The position numbers and the translations under genes are program-made. 8,009 nt of DNA, from positions 1 through 8,009 of the forward strand of contig JAACEA010000584.1 of NCBI GenBank assembly GCA_009936695.1, written 5' to 3'. Under the pieces are notes generated by a model, which saw nothing but the letters and a program-made list of their open reading frames with translations, was not told the DNA's origin and searched no databases. Shown in pieces: positions 1-6,462 of this stretch. How positions within the stretch are numbered: the stretch's first letter is position 1; each line of letters begins with the position of its first letter. The stretch is from Planctomycetia bacterium. Lineage in GTDB: Bacteria; Planctomycetota; Phycisphaerae; Phycisphaerales; SM1A02.

Positions 1-1376
1 ACATCTGCTTCCGGTTCATCGGACCCGTGCTCGCACGTTCGGGCGGCGGGAAGAACAACCCGGGCCCGGCCCTCGGTCTCGCGGTCATCGTCGGTGGCCT
101 CGCACTCATGGCGATCGGTTCGCTCGGGACGCTTGCGGCGCGCCTGATCCAGGCCGCGGTCAGTCGACAACGTGAATACCTCGCGGACGCCGCGGCGGTC
201 GACTACACGCGGAATCCCTCCGGCATCGCCGGGGCGCTTCGTCGCATCGGCGGGTTTCCGCGGAACGATCTGAACCAGTCCGCGGCAAGCGAGTTCCAGC
301 ACTTCTTCTTCACCTCCGCGCTGTCGACCGCGTTCGCGACCCATCCACCGCTCGCGGATCGGATCGCGCGGATCGAGAACCGGCCGCAGGAGGAGATCCA
401 GCAGGCCATGGACGAACGACAGGGAGGATCGGCCCCTCCTCCACCTCCGGCGAACGCCGCGGGCTTCGCGGCGAGCGCAGTCCCGATGCCGAGAGACACC
501 ATGGAGGCTCCGGAGAGCCGCGAGGTTCGTGGTGCGGAACAGGTCCGTGGGAGCATCGCCCGGCTCGGTGATCCCGACGCGGATAACCTCGCCTACGCAA
601 GAACACTCATCGGGTCGATCCCTGATCCGGTGCGCAGCGCGATGCACGACACGATCGGTGCGAAGGCGGTCTGTCTCCTTCTGCTCGTCGACGATGAGCC
701 CGAGGTCCGATCCGCGCAGGCCGCGGCGCTCTCGGAGAATCTCGACCCGCTCACGATCGACGAGGTTCGTCGCCTTCGGGGAACGGTCGGTGCCGCCATC
801 GGAAGGAACCCGGAACTCCGTCTGGTCCTGCTCGATCTCTCCATGCCCGCACTGAGTCGGATGCCCGCCGAGGATCGTCCGGGATTCATGAATTCGATTC
901 GTTCGATGCAGGAGGCCGATGGTCGGCTCGATCGATTCGAGTGGCTTCTCGGTCGGATACTCCGGGATCATCTCACAAAGGGAGCGAACCGTTCGGCCGG
1001 CGGATCGGTCCGACCGAATCGTTCGATCGCGCTGCTCGAGGATTCCGTTCGCGTGGTGCTCGCGATGCTCGCCTGGAGCGGTGCGCGAAACGAGGACCAG
1101 GCGCTCCATGCGTTCCGAGCGGGTGCGCGACTGGCGAGGATCGGTGACGTGGATCTCCCCTCCCGCGCGGATTGCTCGGTGATGGAGCTCGATCGAGCGC
1201 TCGATCGACTTCGACGGCTTCGTTGGCGGGATCGTGCCGTGCTTCTCGACGCCGCGGTCGACACGGTCTGTGCCGATGGTCATGGAACGCTGGCCGAGAT
1301 CGAGCTTCTTCGAGCCCTTGCGGCCGCGATCGAATGTCCGATGCCACCGGTGCTCCCGGGCCGGATATCATCCTGA
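1..1376 (+). CDS. M48-family membrane zinc metalloprotease with long helical C-terminal tail (5' partial)
   Basis: The gene enters from the left edge; the first full codon is at base 3 and the frame stays open to TGA at 1374-1376, giving 457 visible residues. The GTG at 27 is internal, not the start. A hydrophobic membrane segment (visible residues about 22-50) is followed by SRQREYLADAAAVDYTRNP (54-72). This is the M48 (HtpX/Ste24-like) block whose glutamate (E58) is the expected third zinc ligand. THPPLADRIARIE (113-125) is the usual M48 domain end. The HExxH motif must lie upstream of the window and cannot be checked. After a Pro/Ala-rich linker comes a tail of roughly 300 mostly helical residues. 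It ends in 'CADGHGTLAEIELLRALAAAIECPMPPVL', resembling TerB-like helical tails seen in some large M48 proteins; that assignment is an inference. The likely role is proteolysis of membrane or misfolded envelope proteins. It probably heads an operon with the two membrane genes downstream. Confidence 0.85.
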   Translation, partial: ICFRFIGPVLARSGGGKNNPGPALGLAVIVGGLALMAIGSLGTLAARLIQAAVSRQREYLADAAAVDYTRNPSGIAGALRRIGGFPRNDLNQSAASEFQHFFFTSALSTAFATHPPLADRIARIENRPQEEIQQAMDERQGGSAPPPPPANAAGFAASAVPMPRDTMEAPESREVRGAEQVRGSIARLGDPDADNLAYARTLIGSIPDPVRSAMHDTIGAKAVCLLLLVDDEPEVRSAQAAALSENLDPLTIDEVRRLRGTVGAAIGRNPELRLVLLDLSMPALSRMPAEDRPGFMNSIRSMQEADGRLDRFEWLLGRILRDHLTKGANRSAGGSVRPNRSIALLEDSVRVVLAMLAWSGARNEDQALHAFRAGARLARIGDVDLPSRADCSVMELDRALDRLRRLRWRDRAVLLDAAVDTVCADGHGTLAEIELLRALAAAIECPMPPVLPGRISS

Positions 1377-1400
1377 TCGGACGACGTCGACGCACCTGCC

Positions 1401-1406
1401 AGGGAG
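1401..1406 (+). promoter_or_regulatory. Ribosome binding site of the small DUF5993-like gene
   Basis: AGGGAG lies 8 bases before the ATG at 1415. It decides the start: the frame is open further upstream into the protease gene, but only the 1415 start has a Shine-Dalgarno sequence, avoids overlap with the protease and gives a protein of the family's length. Confidence 0.7.
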
Positions 1407-1414
1407 TCCCGACG

Positions 1415-1573
1415 ATGGTGGCCGCTTTCATCTTCATACTCCTCTTCGGCACGTACGTGACGCTGCATCGCGAGCACCGTCGATCGTCGCTGATCCTCTT
1501 CACGATCTCGATGATTCTCGTGACGCTCCTCTTTCTGCATCACGCCACGGATCGTCTCGGTCTCAGTTTCTGA
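1415..1573 (+). CDS. Small membrane protein, DUF5993-like, next to DsbB
   Basis: This 52-residue protein has two hydrophobic segments (about residues 2-15 and 25-42) separated by a basic, histidine-containing turn (THREHRRSS). It ends in LFLHHATDRLGLSF. The size, two-helix hairpin and terminal HHATDxLxLSF signature match my recollection of the DUF5993 family, whose members commonly sit directly before a DsbB-family gene, as here (27-base gap). Function is unknown. The position suggests a small partner or stabilising subunit of the DsbB-like protein in the inner membrane. The conserved histidines near the C-terminus could lie close to the quinone or thiol site, but that is speculation. The family call is from memory of the pattern. 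Confidence 0.75.
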   Translation: MVAAFIFILLFGTYVTLHREHRRSSLILFTISMILVTLLFLHHATDRLGLSF

Positions 1574-1586
1574 GCCACCTGACGAC

Positions 1587-1592
1587 GGAGGG
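1587..1592 (+). promoter_or_regulatory. Ribosome binding site of the DsbB-family gene
   Basis: GGAGGG is 8 bases upstream of the ATG at 1601, a near-ideal spacing. It supports that start over the earlier in-frame alternatives. Confidence 0.7.
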
Positions 1593-1600
1593 TCGATTCG

Positions 1601-2251
1601 ATGAACGGCAGGACCCGATTGGATCGAATCTCGTTCTTCCTCCTGCACATCTGGGTCCTGGGTGTTTGCGGCGTGGTGATCGGTGCGTTCCTCGTCCAGT
1701 TGCTCGGCAGCGAACTCCCCTGCCCGCTCTGCCTGCTGCAGCGGATGGCGATGCTCCTCGCGGCGATGGGTCCGATGTTCATCATCCGGCGGACTTCCGT
1801 CGTCGGGTCCGATGCCACCTCCGACTTCTCGACGGGTTTCGGAATGTCGATTCTCGCGTCGGTCCTCGGTCTCGCGATAAGCGGGCGGCAGACGTTGCTC
1901 CACATTCTCCCCGGCGATCCCGGATACGGCGGTGCGGTCTTCGGGCTTCACCTCTACACCTGGGCGTTCGTCGTCTTCCTCGTGATCCTGCTGGTGAGCG
2001 GCCTGACCCTCGCGAGTGGTTCGTTGATGGTGGTCGGAAGCCGTCCGGGTCGTTCGGGCGCCTGGTCCCGGATCACCAGCGTGGTGTTCAGCGTGGTGAT
2101 CCTGGGGAACGTGGTCTCGACGTTCGTCGAGAGCGGGACCGAGTGGTTCCTTCCCGACAACCCGACCAACTACGAACTGCTCCAGGAGTTCCGTGAGTTC
2201 CTGGATGCTCGTTCGAGCGCCGGTGATCAGTCCGTTCAGAAGGCGAACTGA
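1601..2251 (+). CDS. DsbB-family disulfide bond formation membrane protein
   Basis: This 216-residue inner-membrane protein is predicted to pass electrons from periplasmic thiols to quinone. The first membrane helix (about 12-35) leads into ELPCPLCLLQR (38-48), the DsbB active-site CxxC (C41, C44). R48 matches, even in number, the quinone-binding arginine of E. coli DsbB. Further membrane helices are seen at about 46-62, 80-94, 115-140 and 157-175, so five rather than four. The loop GRQTLLHILPGDPGYGGAVFG (95-115) is conserved-looking, but it lacks the second periplasmic cysteine pair of classical DsbB (C104/C130 in E. coli). The only other cysteine is C23 in the membrane. The protein therefore cannot use the standard two-pair relay to DsbA. 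It follows the small DUF5993-like gene and is probably co-transcribed with it and the M48 protease. No DsbA is visible in the window. Confidence 0.88.
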   Translation: MNGRTRLDRISFFLLHIWVLGVCGVVIGAFLVQLLGSELPCPLCLLQRMAMLLAAMGPMFIIRRTSVVGSDATSDFSTGFGMSILASVLGLAISGRQTLLHILPGDPGYGGAVFGLHLYTWAFVVFLVILLVSGLTLASGSLMVVGSRPGRSGAWSRITSVVFSVVILGNVVSTFVESGTEWFLPDNPTNYELLQEFREFLDARSSAGDQSVQKAN

Positions 2252-3531
2252 AGCTGGGTCCTGAAGACCGTCTGATCGCCATCGGTCGCGAGGATGCCGA
2301 TGTCTCCATCGACGCTCCAATCCGCGGTGGCACCCCACGATCTGACGACTTCGAAGACGACCTTGAGTCGCGAATCCCCCGCCGGGATCCAACTGGCGCC
2401 GATCGTCGCCATCGCGAAGTCGGATCTCGATCCGTTCTCGACGGCACCCCATTCGCCGCGGGCGTACACGTCCCAGGTGGAGACCGGAAAGAACGCTCCT
2501 TGTGCGACGGCGGCCCACCGGCGACCACCATCGGCCTGAGACACGGGCTCGTCCTGGTAGTAGGCGGAGGCCATGAGGCCGATTCCGCTCTGCTGCCAAG
2601 AGATGTCGGCCGTCGCCCGCGTCGCGTCGCCGGAGACCGCCCGGCCGGTTCCGGTGGCATAGTCCCCCCAGTCGAATGAACCACCGAATCCCACCAGCAG
2701 ACCGCGGTCGACGAGGCCGGGATACGGATTGAACATGTACAACGAGTTCCAGTCCCCGAACGGCTTGAACTCGACGCGAGCCATGACCCCGATCCGCTGA
2801 TTCTCCAGTGGATCGATGAAGGACTGGCCCCATCCGTTCGAGAGCGTGGACCAGAATCGCCATCGCTCGAACTGGCGTCCCACGAGAATCCCCTCGGGCT
2901 GACCGGCGTCGAACTGACCGGCGACGAACGACAGGGACGTCCCGAGTTGTTCGTTCGGGTTGATCGCCTGCTCGATCGAGAAGTACTCCGAGAGGATCCC
3001 CGCCTGCACGAACAGACCATCATCGAACTGGTACTGCGCGTAGGCGTATTCGGGATTGAACGCCCCGTTCGAACCCACCGCCGCACAGACGGCGTACGAC
3101 CAGTCCGGACCGAACATCGTCCCGCCAAGGGAGAGCCAGAGGGTGTCGAGGCTGAATCCGTAGCGGGTCGGTTCGGACCGGGTCGAATTGAGGACCCAGT
3201 CGTACTGCATGATCACGTCGGCCTGGAGGGTGAAGTCACCGTCCGCCGAAGCGATCTCGTTCCAGGGGCGGCCGGCTCGATTGGTCCGCATGTCGGCGTC
3301 GGCGAGCGCGTCGTCGATCACCCGCCGAACCTCCACCCGCCGCGTCGCGTCGAGACCATCATCGACCTGCCGACCACGGAGGTGACGGATCTCGGTCCGA
3401 AGCGCTTCGATTTCGCACCAGATCTCGTCATCACTATCCACCTCGAACCCGTCGTCCGCGAAGACGGTGCGAGTCGAGATGACCACCAATGCAAGCAGGA
3501 TGAGGCGGGCGGCGTGATTGGTCCAGAACAT
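2236..3531 (-). CDS. Outer-membrane porin, phosphate-selective porin O/P-like
   Basis: This 431-residue protein begins with a signal peptide (hydrophobic core about 9-20, cleavage probably after VFA at 23-25). A short charged coiled-coil stretch follows (about 37-55), then VIDDALADADMRTNR (71-85), a pattern I associate with planctomycete porins. From about residue 97 it shows alternating aromatic beta-strand character: 'TRYGFSLDTLWLSLGGTMFGPDWSYAV', 'VQAGILSEYFSIEQAI' and 'VARVEFKPFGDWNSLYMF'-like strands. It ends with FRTQLQFAF, a typical outer-membrane beta-barrel signal with terminal phenylalanine. The likely role is passive uptake of small solutes, possibly anions; selectivity cannot be read from the sequence. 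The start at 3531 is preceded (minus strand) by AAGGTGG at about 4 bases. Its 3' end overlaps the convergent DsbB-family gene by 16 bases, and it diverges from the esterase gene. Confidence 0.82.
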   Translation of the reverse strand: MFWTNHAARLILLALVVISTRTVFADDGFEVDSDDEIWCEIEALRTEIRHLRGRQVDDGLDATRRVEVRRVIDDALADADMRTNRAGRPWNEIASADGDFTLQADVIMQYDWVLNSTRSEPTRYGFSLDTLWLSLGGTMFGPDWSYAVCAAVGSNGAFNPEYAYAQYQFDDGLFVQAGILSEYFSIEQAINPNEQLGTSLSFVAGQFDAGQPEGILVGRQFERWRFWSTLSNGWGQSFIDPLENQRIGVMARVEFKPFGDWNSLYMFNPYPGLVDRGLLVGFGGSFDWGDYATGTGRAVSGDATRATADISWQQSGIGLMASAYYQDEPVSQADGGRRWAAVAQGAFFPVSTWDVYARGEWGAVENGSRSDFAMATIGASWIPAGDSRLKVVFEVVRSWGATADWSVDGDIGILATDGDQTVFRTQLQFAF

Positions 3532-3577
3532 CCAGCCACCTTATCATCGCCCGACGTCCCTTCGGAGCATTCGACCC
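3532..3577. promoter_or_regulatory. Divergent intergenic region between porin and esterase genes
   Basis: Only 46 bases separate the start codons of the porin (minus) and the esterase (plus). The region holds the ribosome binding sites for both: AAGGTGG reading minus, and GGAG at 3564-3567 reading plus, 10 bases before ATG 3578. There is no room for two complete separate promoters. The promoters must therefore overlap each other or lie partly inside the opposing coding sequences. I could not pick a convincing -35/-10 pair on either strand. Confidence 0.5.
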
Positions 3578-4714
3578 ATGAGAATCCAATGCGAAGTTCC
3601 GGTCCTTCTCTGGCTGTTCCTCTGCATGACGACGTCGGTGTTCGCCGGCGACCTGCGGTGGGTCGATGGTGATTCGCTGACCGTCGAGGGACGCGCCTTC
3701 GACGTCCGCGCGTCGCCATGGGATCGACTCCCGGCGAAGGCGGAGTCGGTCGTCCGACCGCCGGTCTGGGGCAACTCGCGGCACTCGGCGGGGATCGCGA
3801 TTCGGTTCGTGTCGGATTCCTCCACGATCGCGGCCCGTTGGCGGCTCATGAACGATCGCCTCGCGATGCCCCACATGCCGGCGACCGGGGTGAGCGGCGT
3901 CGATCTCTACGTGCGAATGGACCGGCCCGAGGGTGCGATCTGGCGTTGGGTCGCCAACGGCCGGCCGACCGCGAGGGAGAACGAGCGGACGCTGGTCTCC
4001 GGTCTCCCCGCGGCTTCGCGGGAGTGGCTCGTCTACCTCCCGCTCTACAACGGCGTCGAATCGATCGAGATCGGCATCGCCGCGGATGCCTCCATCGAGC
4101 CCGCGGTGGAACGTGTTCGGCCGATGGTCTTCTACGGAACGTCCATCACCCATGGTGCATGCGCGTCGCGGCCGGGCATGGCCCATGTCGCGATTCTCGG
4201 TCGACGCATCGACCTACCGGTGGTGAATCTCGGATTCAGCGGAAGCGGCACGCTCGATCCGGAGATGGCCGATCTGATGGCGGAGATCGATGCCTCGGTC
4301 TACATCATCGATTGCCTGCCGAACCTCGACGGAAAGAAGGTCGCGGCGAGGGCCGCGCCGTTCGTACGAAGACTTCGATCGCTCCGACCGATGGTTCCGA
4401 TCGTGCTGGTGGAGGATCGGACCTACGCGGACGCGATCTTCAATCCGGCGAAGGCTCGTCGCAATCGCGAGAGTCGATCCGCGCTGCGAACGGCTCATGC
4501 GACCCTCGTGGCGGAGGGGTTCGATCGGCTCTTCTATCTCGAAGGCGACGCGCTCCTCGGCGGCGACGGCGAGGGCACGGTGGATTCATCGCATCCGAAC
4601 GACCTGGGATTCGCACGGCAGGCGGATGCGTTCGAGCCGGTGCTTCGTGCCGCACTCGATTCGTCCCCGCGAGAGACGTCGAATCACTCCGGAGCAAGAC
4701 ATGGAGTCCGTTGA
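3578..4714 (+). CDS. Secreted SGNH/GDSL-type esterase with GxDLY N-terminal domain
   Basis: This 378-residue protein starts at ATG 3578, where a clear signal peptide begins (hydrophobic 8-19, probable cleavage after VFA at 21-23). The frame is open upstream, but earlier starts would bury the signal and overlap the porin. The N-terminal beta-sandwich domain contains GVDLYVRMD (107-115), the GxDLY hallmark, then LPLYNGVESIEIGI (154-167). The catalytic SGNH domain begins with FYGTSITHGACASRPGM (185-201), S189 being the expected nucleophile. NLGFSGSG (217-224) supplies the block II glycine, LPNL (247-250) is a plausible block III asparagine, and VDSSHPNDLGF (335-345) supplies the Asp336/His339 pair. 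The likely role is removal of acetyl or other ester groups from a carbohydrate or similar molecule in the periplasm or outside the cell; the substrate is unknown. The gene overlaps or closely abuts the transporter downstream. Confidence 0.88.
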   Translation: MRIQCEVPVLLWLFLCMTTSVFAGDLRWVDGDSLTVEGRAFDVRASPWDRLPAKAESVVRPPVWGNSRHSAGIAIRFVSDSSTIAARWRLMNDRLAMPHMPATGVSGVDLYVRMDRPEGAIWRWVANGRPTARENERTLVSGLPAASREWLVYLPLYNGVESIEIGIAADASIEPAVERVRPMVFYGTSITHGACASRPGMAHVAILGRRIDLPVVNLGFSGSGTLDPEMADLMAEIDASVYIIDCLPNLDGKKVAARAAPFVRRLRSLRPMVPIVLVEDRTYADAIFNPAKARRNRESRSALRTAHATLVAEGFDRLFYLEGDALLGGDGEGTVDSSHPNDLGFARQADAFEPVLRAALDSSPRETSNHSGARHGVR

Positions 4715-4720
4715 AGAACC

Positions 4721-4727
4721 GAGGAGG
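4721..4727 (+). promoter_or_regulatory. Ribosome binding site favouring the 4737 start of the transporter
   Basis: GAGGAGG stands 9 bases before ATG 4737. The competing upstream ATG at 4701 has only GGAG (4691-4694, 6 bases before it) and would overlap the esterase gene by 14 bases. The stronger site, and the way MVKRIALP runs straight into the first membrane helix, favour 4737. Confidence 0.55.
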
Positions 4728-4736
4728 TCGGCTTCC

Positions 4737-6308
4737 ATGGTGAAGCGGATCGCGCTGCCCGCGGGCCCCATCCTCGCCTTCGCATTCGCGTTCGTGCTTC
4801 GGGCGAGCGGCCTCGAGCTCGACGACTCGATGCTCGCGGGCGTGACGCTCTGGTGCGCGATCTGGTGGGTGACCGAGCCGGTTCCGGTGCCGGCGACGAG
4901 TCTGATCCCCCTCGCATTCCTTCCGATTCTGGGCCTGCTGGACCACAAGTCGACTGCGAACGCCTACGGCGACAGTCTGATCCTGCTGTTGATGGGCGGG
5001 TTCATGCTGAGTCGCGCGATGGAGAGCACGGGCACGCATCGGAAGGTCGCGCTCGGGGTGGTCAAGGGCGTCGCGCGACTCGGTGGCCACGGTGGGCGGA
5101 GCGTGGTGCTCGGCTTCATGGTGGCGACCGCGGCGCTGTCGATGTGGATATCGAACACGGCGACGACCCTGATGATGCTCCCGGTCGCGCTCGCGGTGAT
5201 CGCGGGATCCAGTGATCGGAAGATGGGCATTCCGCTCCTGCTCGGGATCGCCTACGCGGCGAACATCGGCGGCATCGGCACGCCGATCGGCACGCCTCCG
5301 AACATCATCTTCATGGGGGCGTTCGACAAGCTGGGGGTTCGAGACGGGTCCTACGGGTTCCTCGAGTGGATGAAGGCGGGCGTCCCGGTCGTGGTGGTCT
5401 TCGTGCCGATCGCGTGGTGGTGGCTGACGCGAGGACTCCGCGGAAACGAGACCTTCGACCTGCCGGAGGGCGAACCCTGGAGCCGCGGCCAGCGTCGCGT
5501 GATCGTGATGTTCGCGATCGCCGCCGGACTCTGGATCTTCCAGAAGTACCCCGCACTCCCCATCGAGTGGTTCGACGGAATCGGCTGGGAGAAGGGTGGG
5601 GGCTGGACCGGCCTGCTGGGCCTGGCGACCGGTGGCGCGCTCGATGCCCGGGTGTCCGGGTCCGCGACGGTGGCGGCGCTGGTCGTGGTGCTCCTGTTCG
5701 CGTTTCCCGACGGGGATGGAGGTCGACTCCTCGACTGGGAGCATGCGAAGACGATTCCATGGGGCGTGCTCCTGCTCTTCGGGGGCGGCATCGCGCTGGC
5801 CCAGGCGTTCAAGTCGACCGGGCTGAGCGAGGTGATCGCGGGAAACCTCGGTGGCATGAAGAACGTTCCGATTCCGCTGATGGTGCTGGTCGTGTGCCTG
5901 CTCACCACCTTCCTGACCGAGATCACCAGCAACACCGCGTTGACGGCGCTGCTGATGCCGATTCTCGGTGCGACCGCGCTCGCCCTCGAGGTCGATCCGG
6001 TGATTCTCATGGCCCCCGCCGCGATGAGTGCCAGCTGCGCCTTCATGCTTCCGGTGGCGACCGCCCCGAACGCCGCGGTCTACGGGACGGAGGACGTCCC
6101 CATCGATCGGATGGTCCGGGAGGGTTTCGTGCTCAACCTGATCGGGGTGGTGATCATCTCGACCCTCGCGATGTTCCTGGTCTCGAAGGCTTCGAAGGGC
6201 GTCGACCCGGACTCGAGTCCGGACGGAATCGTGGAGCCCGCCCCCGTGGTCGAGGCGAGCCGTTCGGAAGAATCTCCGAATGTGTCCGAATCCGTCCCCG
6301 TCGGTTGA
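4737..6308 (+). CDS. DASS/SLC13-family sodium-coupled anion (dicarboxylate or sulfate) transporter
   Basis: This 523-residue polytopic inner-membrane protein matches the divalent anion:Na+ symporter family. It carries both SNT signature hairpins: WISNTATT (137-144) and EITSNTALT (395-403), the substrate and sodium-binding motifs characterised in VcINDY. Other family marks are VTEPVPVPATSLIP (45-58), GTPIGTPPNIIFMG (181-194) and SASCAFMLPVATAPNAAVYG (431-450), the last being the SLC13 sodium/sulfate symporter signature region. About a dozen hydrophobic segments are visible. A 35-residue acidic, Ser/Pro-rich hydrophilic tail (about 487-523) is probably disordered. Typical substrates are succinate, malate, citrate or sulfate; I cannot choose among them. 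ATG 4701 (535 residues, 14-base overlap with the esterase) is an alternative start. The close spacing implies co-transcription with the esterase. Its stop codon lies inside the predicted -35 box of the downstream histidine promoter. Confidence 0.9.
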   Translation: MVKRIALPAGPILAFAFAFVLRASGLELDDSMLAGVTLWCAIWWVTEPVPVPATSLIPLAFLPILGLLDHKSTANAYGDSLILLLMGGFMLSRAMESTGTHRKVALGVVKGVARLGGHGGRSVVLGFMVATAALSMWISNTATTLMMLPVALAVIAGSSDRKMGIPLLLGIAYAANIGGIGTPIGTPPNIIFMGAFDKLGVRDGSYGFLEWMKAGVPVVVVFVPIAWWWLTRGLRGNETFDLPEGEPWSRGQRRVIVMFAIAAGLWIFQKYPALPIEWFDGIGWEKGGGWTGLLGLATGGALDARVSGSATVAALVVVLLFAFPDGDGGRLLDWEHAKTIPWGVLLLFGGGIALAQAFKSTGLSEVIAGNLGGMKNVPIPLMVLVVCLLTTFLTEITSNTALTALLMPILGATALALEVDPVILMAPAAMSASCAFMLPVATAPNAAVYGTEDVPIDRMVREGFVLNLIGVVIISTLAMFLVSKASKGVDPDSSPDGIVEPAPVVEASRSEESPNVSESVPVG

Positions 6309-6334
6309 CGAACCTGCAGGACCTCCTCAATACT
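6305..6334 (+). promoter_or_regulatory. Predicted sigma70 promoter of the histidine operon
   Basis: TTGACG (6305-6310, 5 of 6 to TTGACA) is followed after 18 bases by AATACT (6329-6334, 4 of 6 to TATAAT). The -35 box contains the TGA stop of the transporter gene (6306-6308). Transcription starting 6-8 bases after the -10 box would begin at about 6340-6342, on the ATG of the histidine-rich leader frame. It is predicted by eye; sigma factor preferences in this organism are unknown. Confidence 0.5.
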
Positions 6335-6341
6335 TCTGCCC

Positions 6342-6428
6342 ATGCCAGTTCAAACCATCCATCACCGTCTTCATGCACCGCTCGTCCACGAGCATTCGCA
6401 TGCCCATGGTTCGCCCACGGGACGGTGA
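6342..6428 (+). CDS. hisL: Histidine-rich leader peptide of the his operon (predicted hisL)
   Basis: ATG at 6342 opens a 28-codon frame ending in TGA at 6426-6428. Seven of the 28 residues are histidine (positions 7, 8, 11, 16, 18, 20, 22), including an adjacent HH pair and an HxHxHxH run (VHEHSHAHG). Histidine is rare in the neighbouring proteins, so this enrichment just upstream of hisG is striking. Such peptides act by translation: scarce histidyl-tRNA stalls the ribosome on the His codons and changes the fold of the downstream RNA so that transcription continues. No Shine-Dalgarno sequence lies at usable distance (AGGA at 6318-6321 is 20 bases away). Because the predicted transcript starts at or next to the ATG, translation is probably leaderless. 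No in-frame stop lies between the transporter stop and this frame, but there is also no better start. Confidence 0.72.
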   Translation: MPVQTIHHRLHAPLVHEHSHAHGSPTGR

Positions 6429-6462
6429 CACGGATCGAACCAGCGTGACGCAGGACGATCAT

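Noticed and set aside
1377..1414. Promoter or terminator between the M48 gene and the DUF5993-like gene
   Set aside because: No hairpin and no recognisable -35/-10; the 38-base gap contains only a ribosome binding site.
2229..2252. Possible terminator hairpin between the convergent genes (GTTC...GAAC)
   Set aside because: Only four continuous pairs with a bulge and no T tract; too weak.
1280..2863. Long minus-strand open frame (527 codons) across the DsbB-family gene and porin 3' half
   Set aside because: Its translation is Arg/His/Glu-rich low complexity with no domain, and it lies opposite two convincing genes; it is a by-product of high GC.
3518..3577. Earlier start for the esterase
   Set aside because: It would overlap the porin start and place 20 hydrophilic residues before a clear signal peptide; ATG 3578 has its own GGAG.
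4290..4736. Upstream extension of the transporter frame into the esterase gene
   Set aside because: The extra residues are Arg/Ser-rich shadow sequence of the esterase; ribosome binding sites and the membrane-helix start point to 4737 (or 4701).
6318..6321. AGGA as a ribosome binding site for the histidine-rich leader
   Set aside because: It is 20 bases from the ATG and inside the predicted promoter spacer, so it would not be transcribed.
6342..6428. Histidine-rich peptide as a metal-binding miniprotein
   Set aside because: The HxHxHxH run would suit metal binding, but the position before hisG and the downstream hairpin make a leader peptide the simpler reading.
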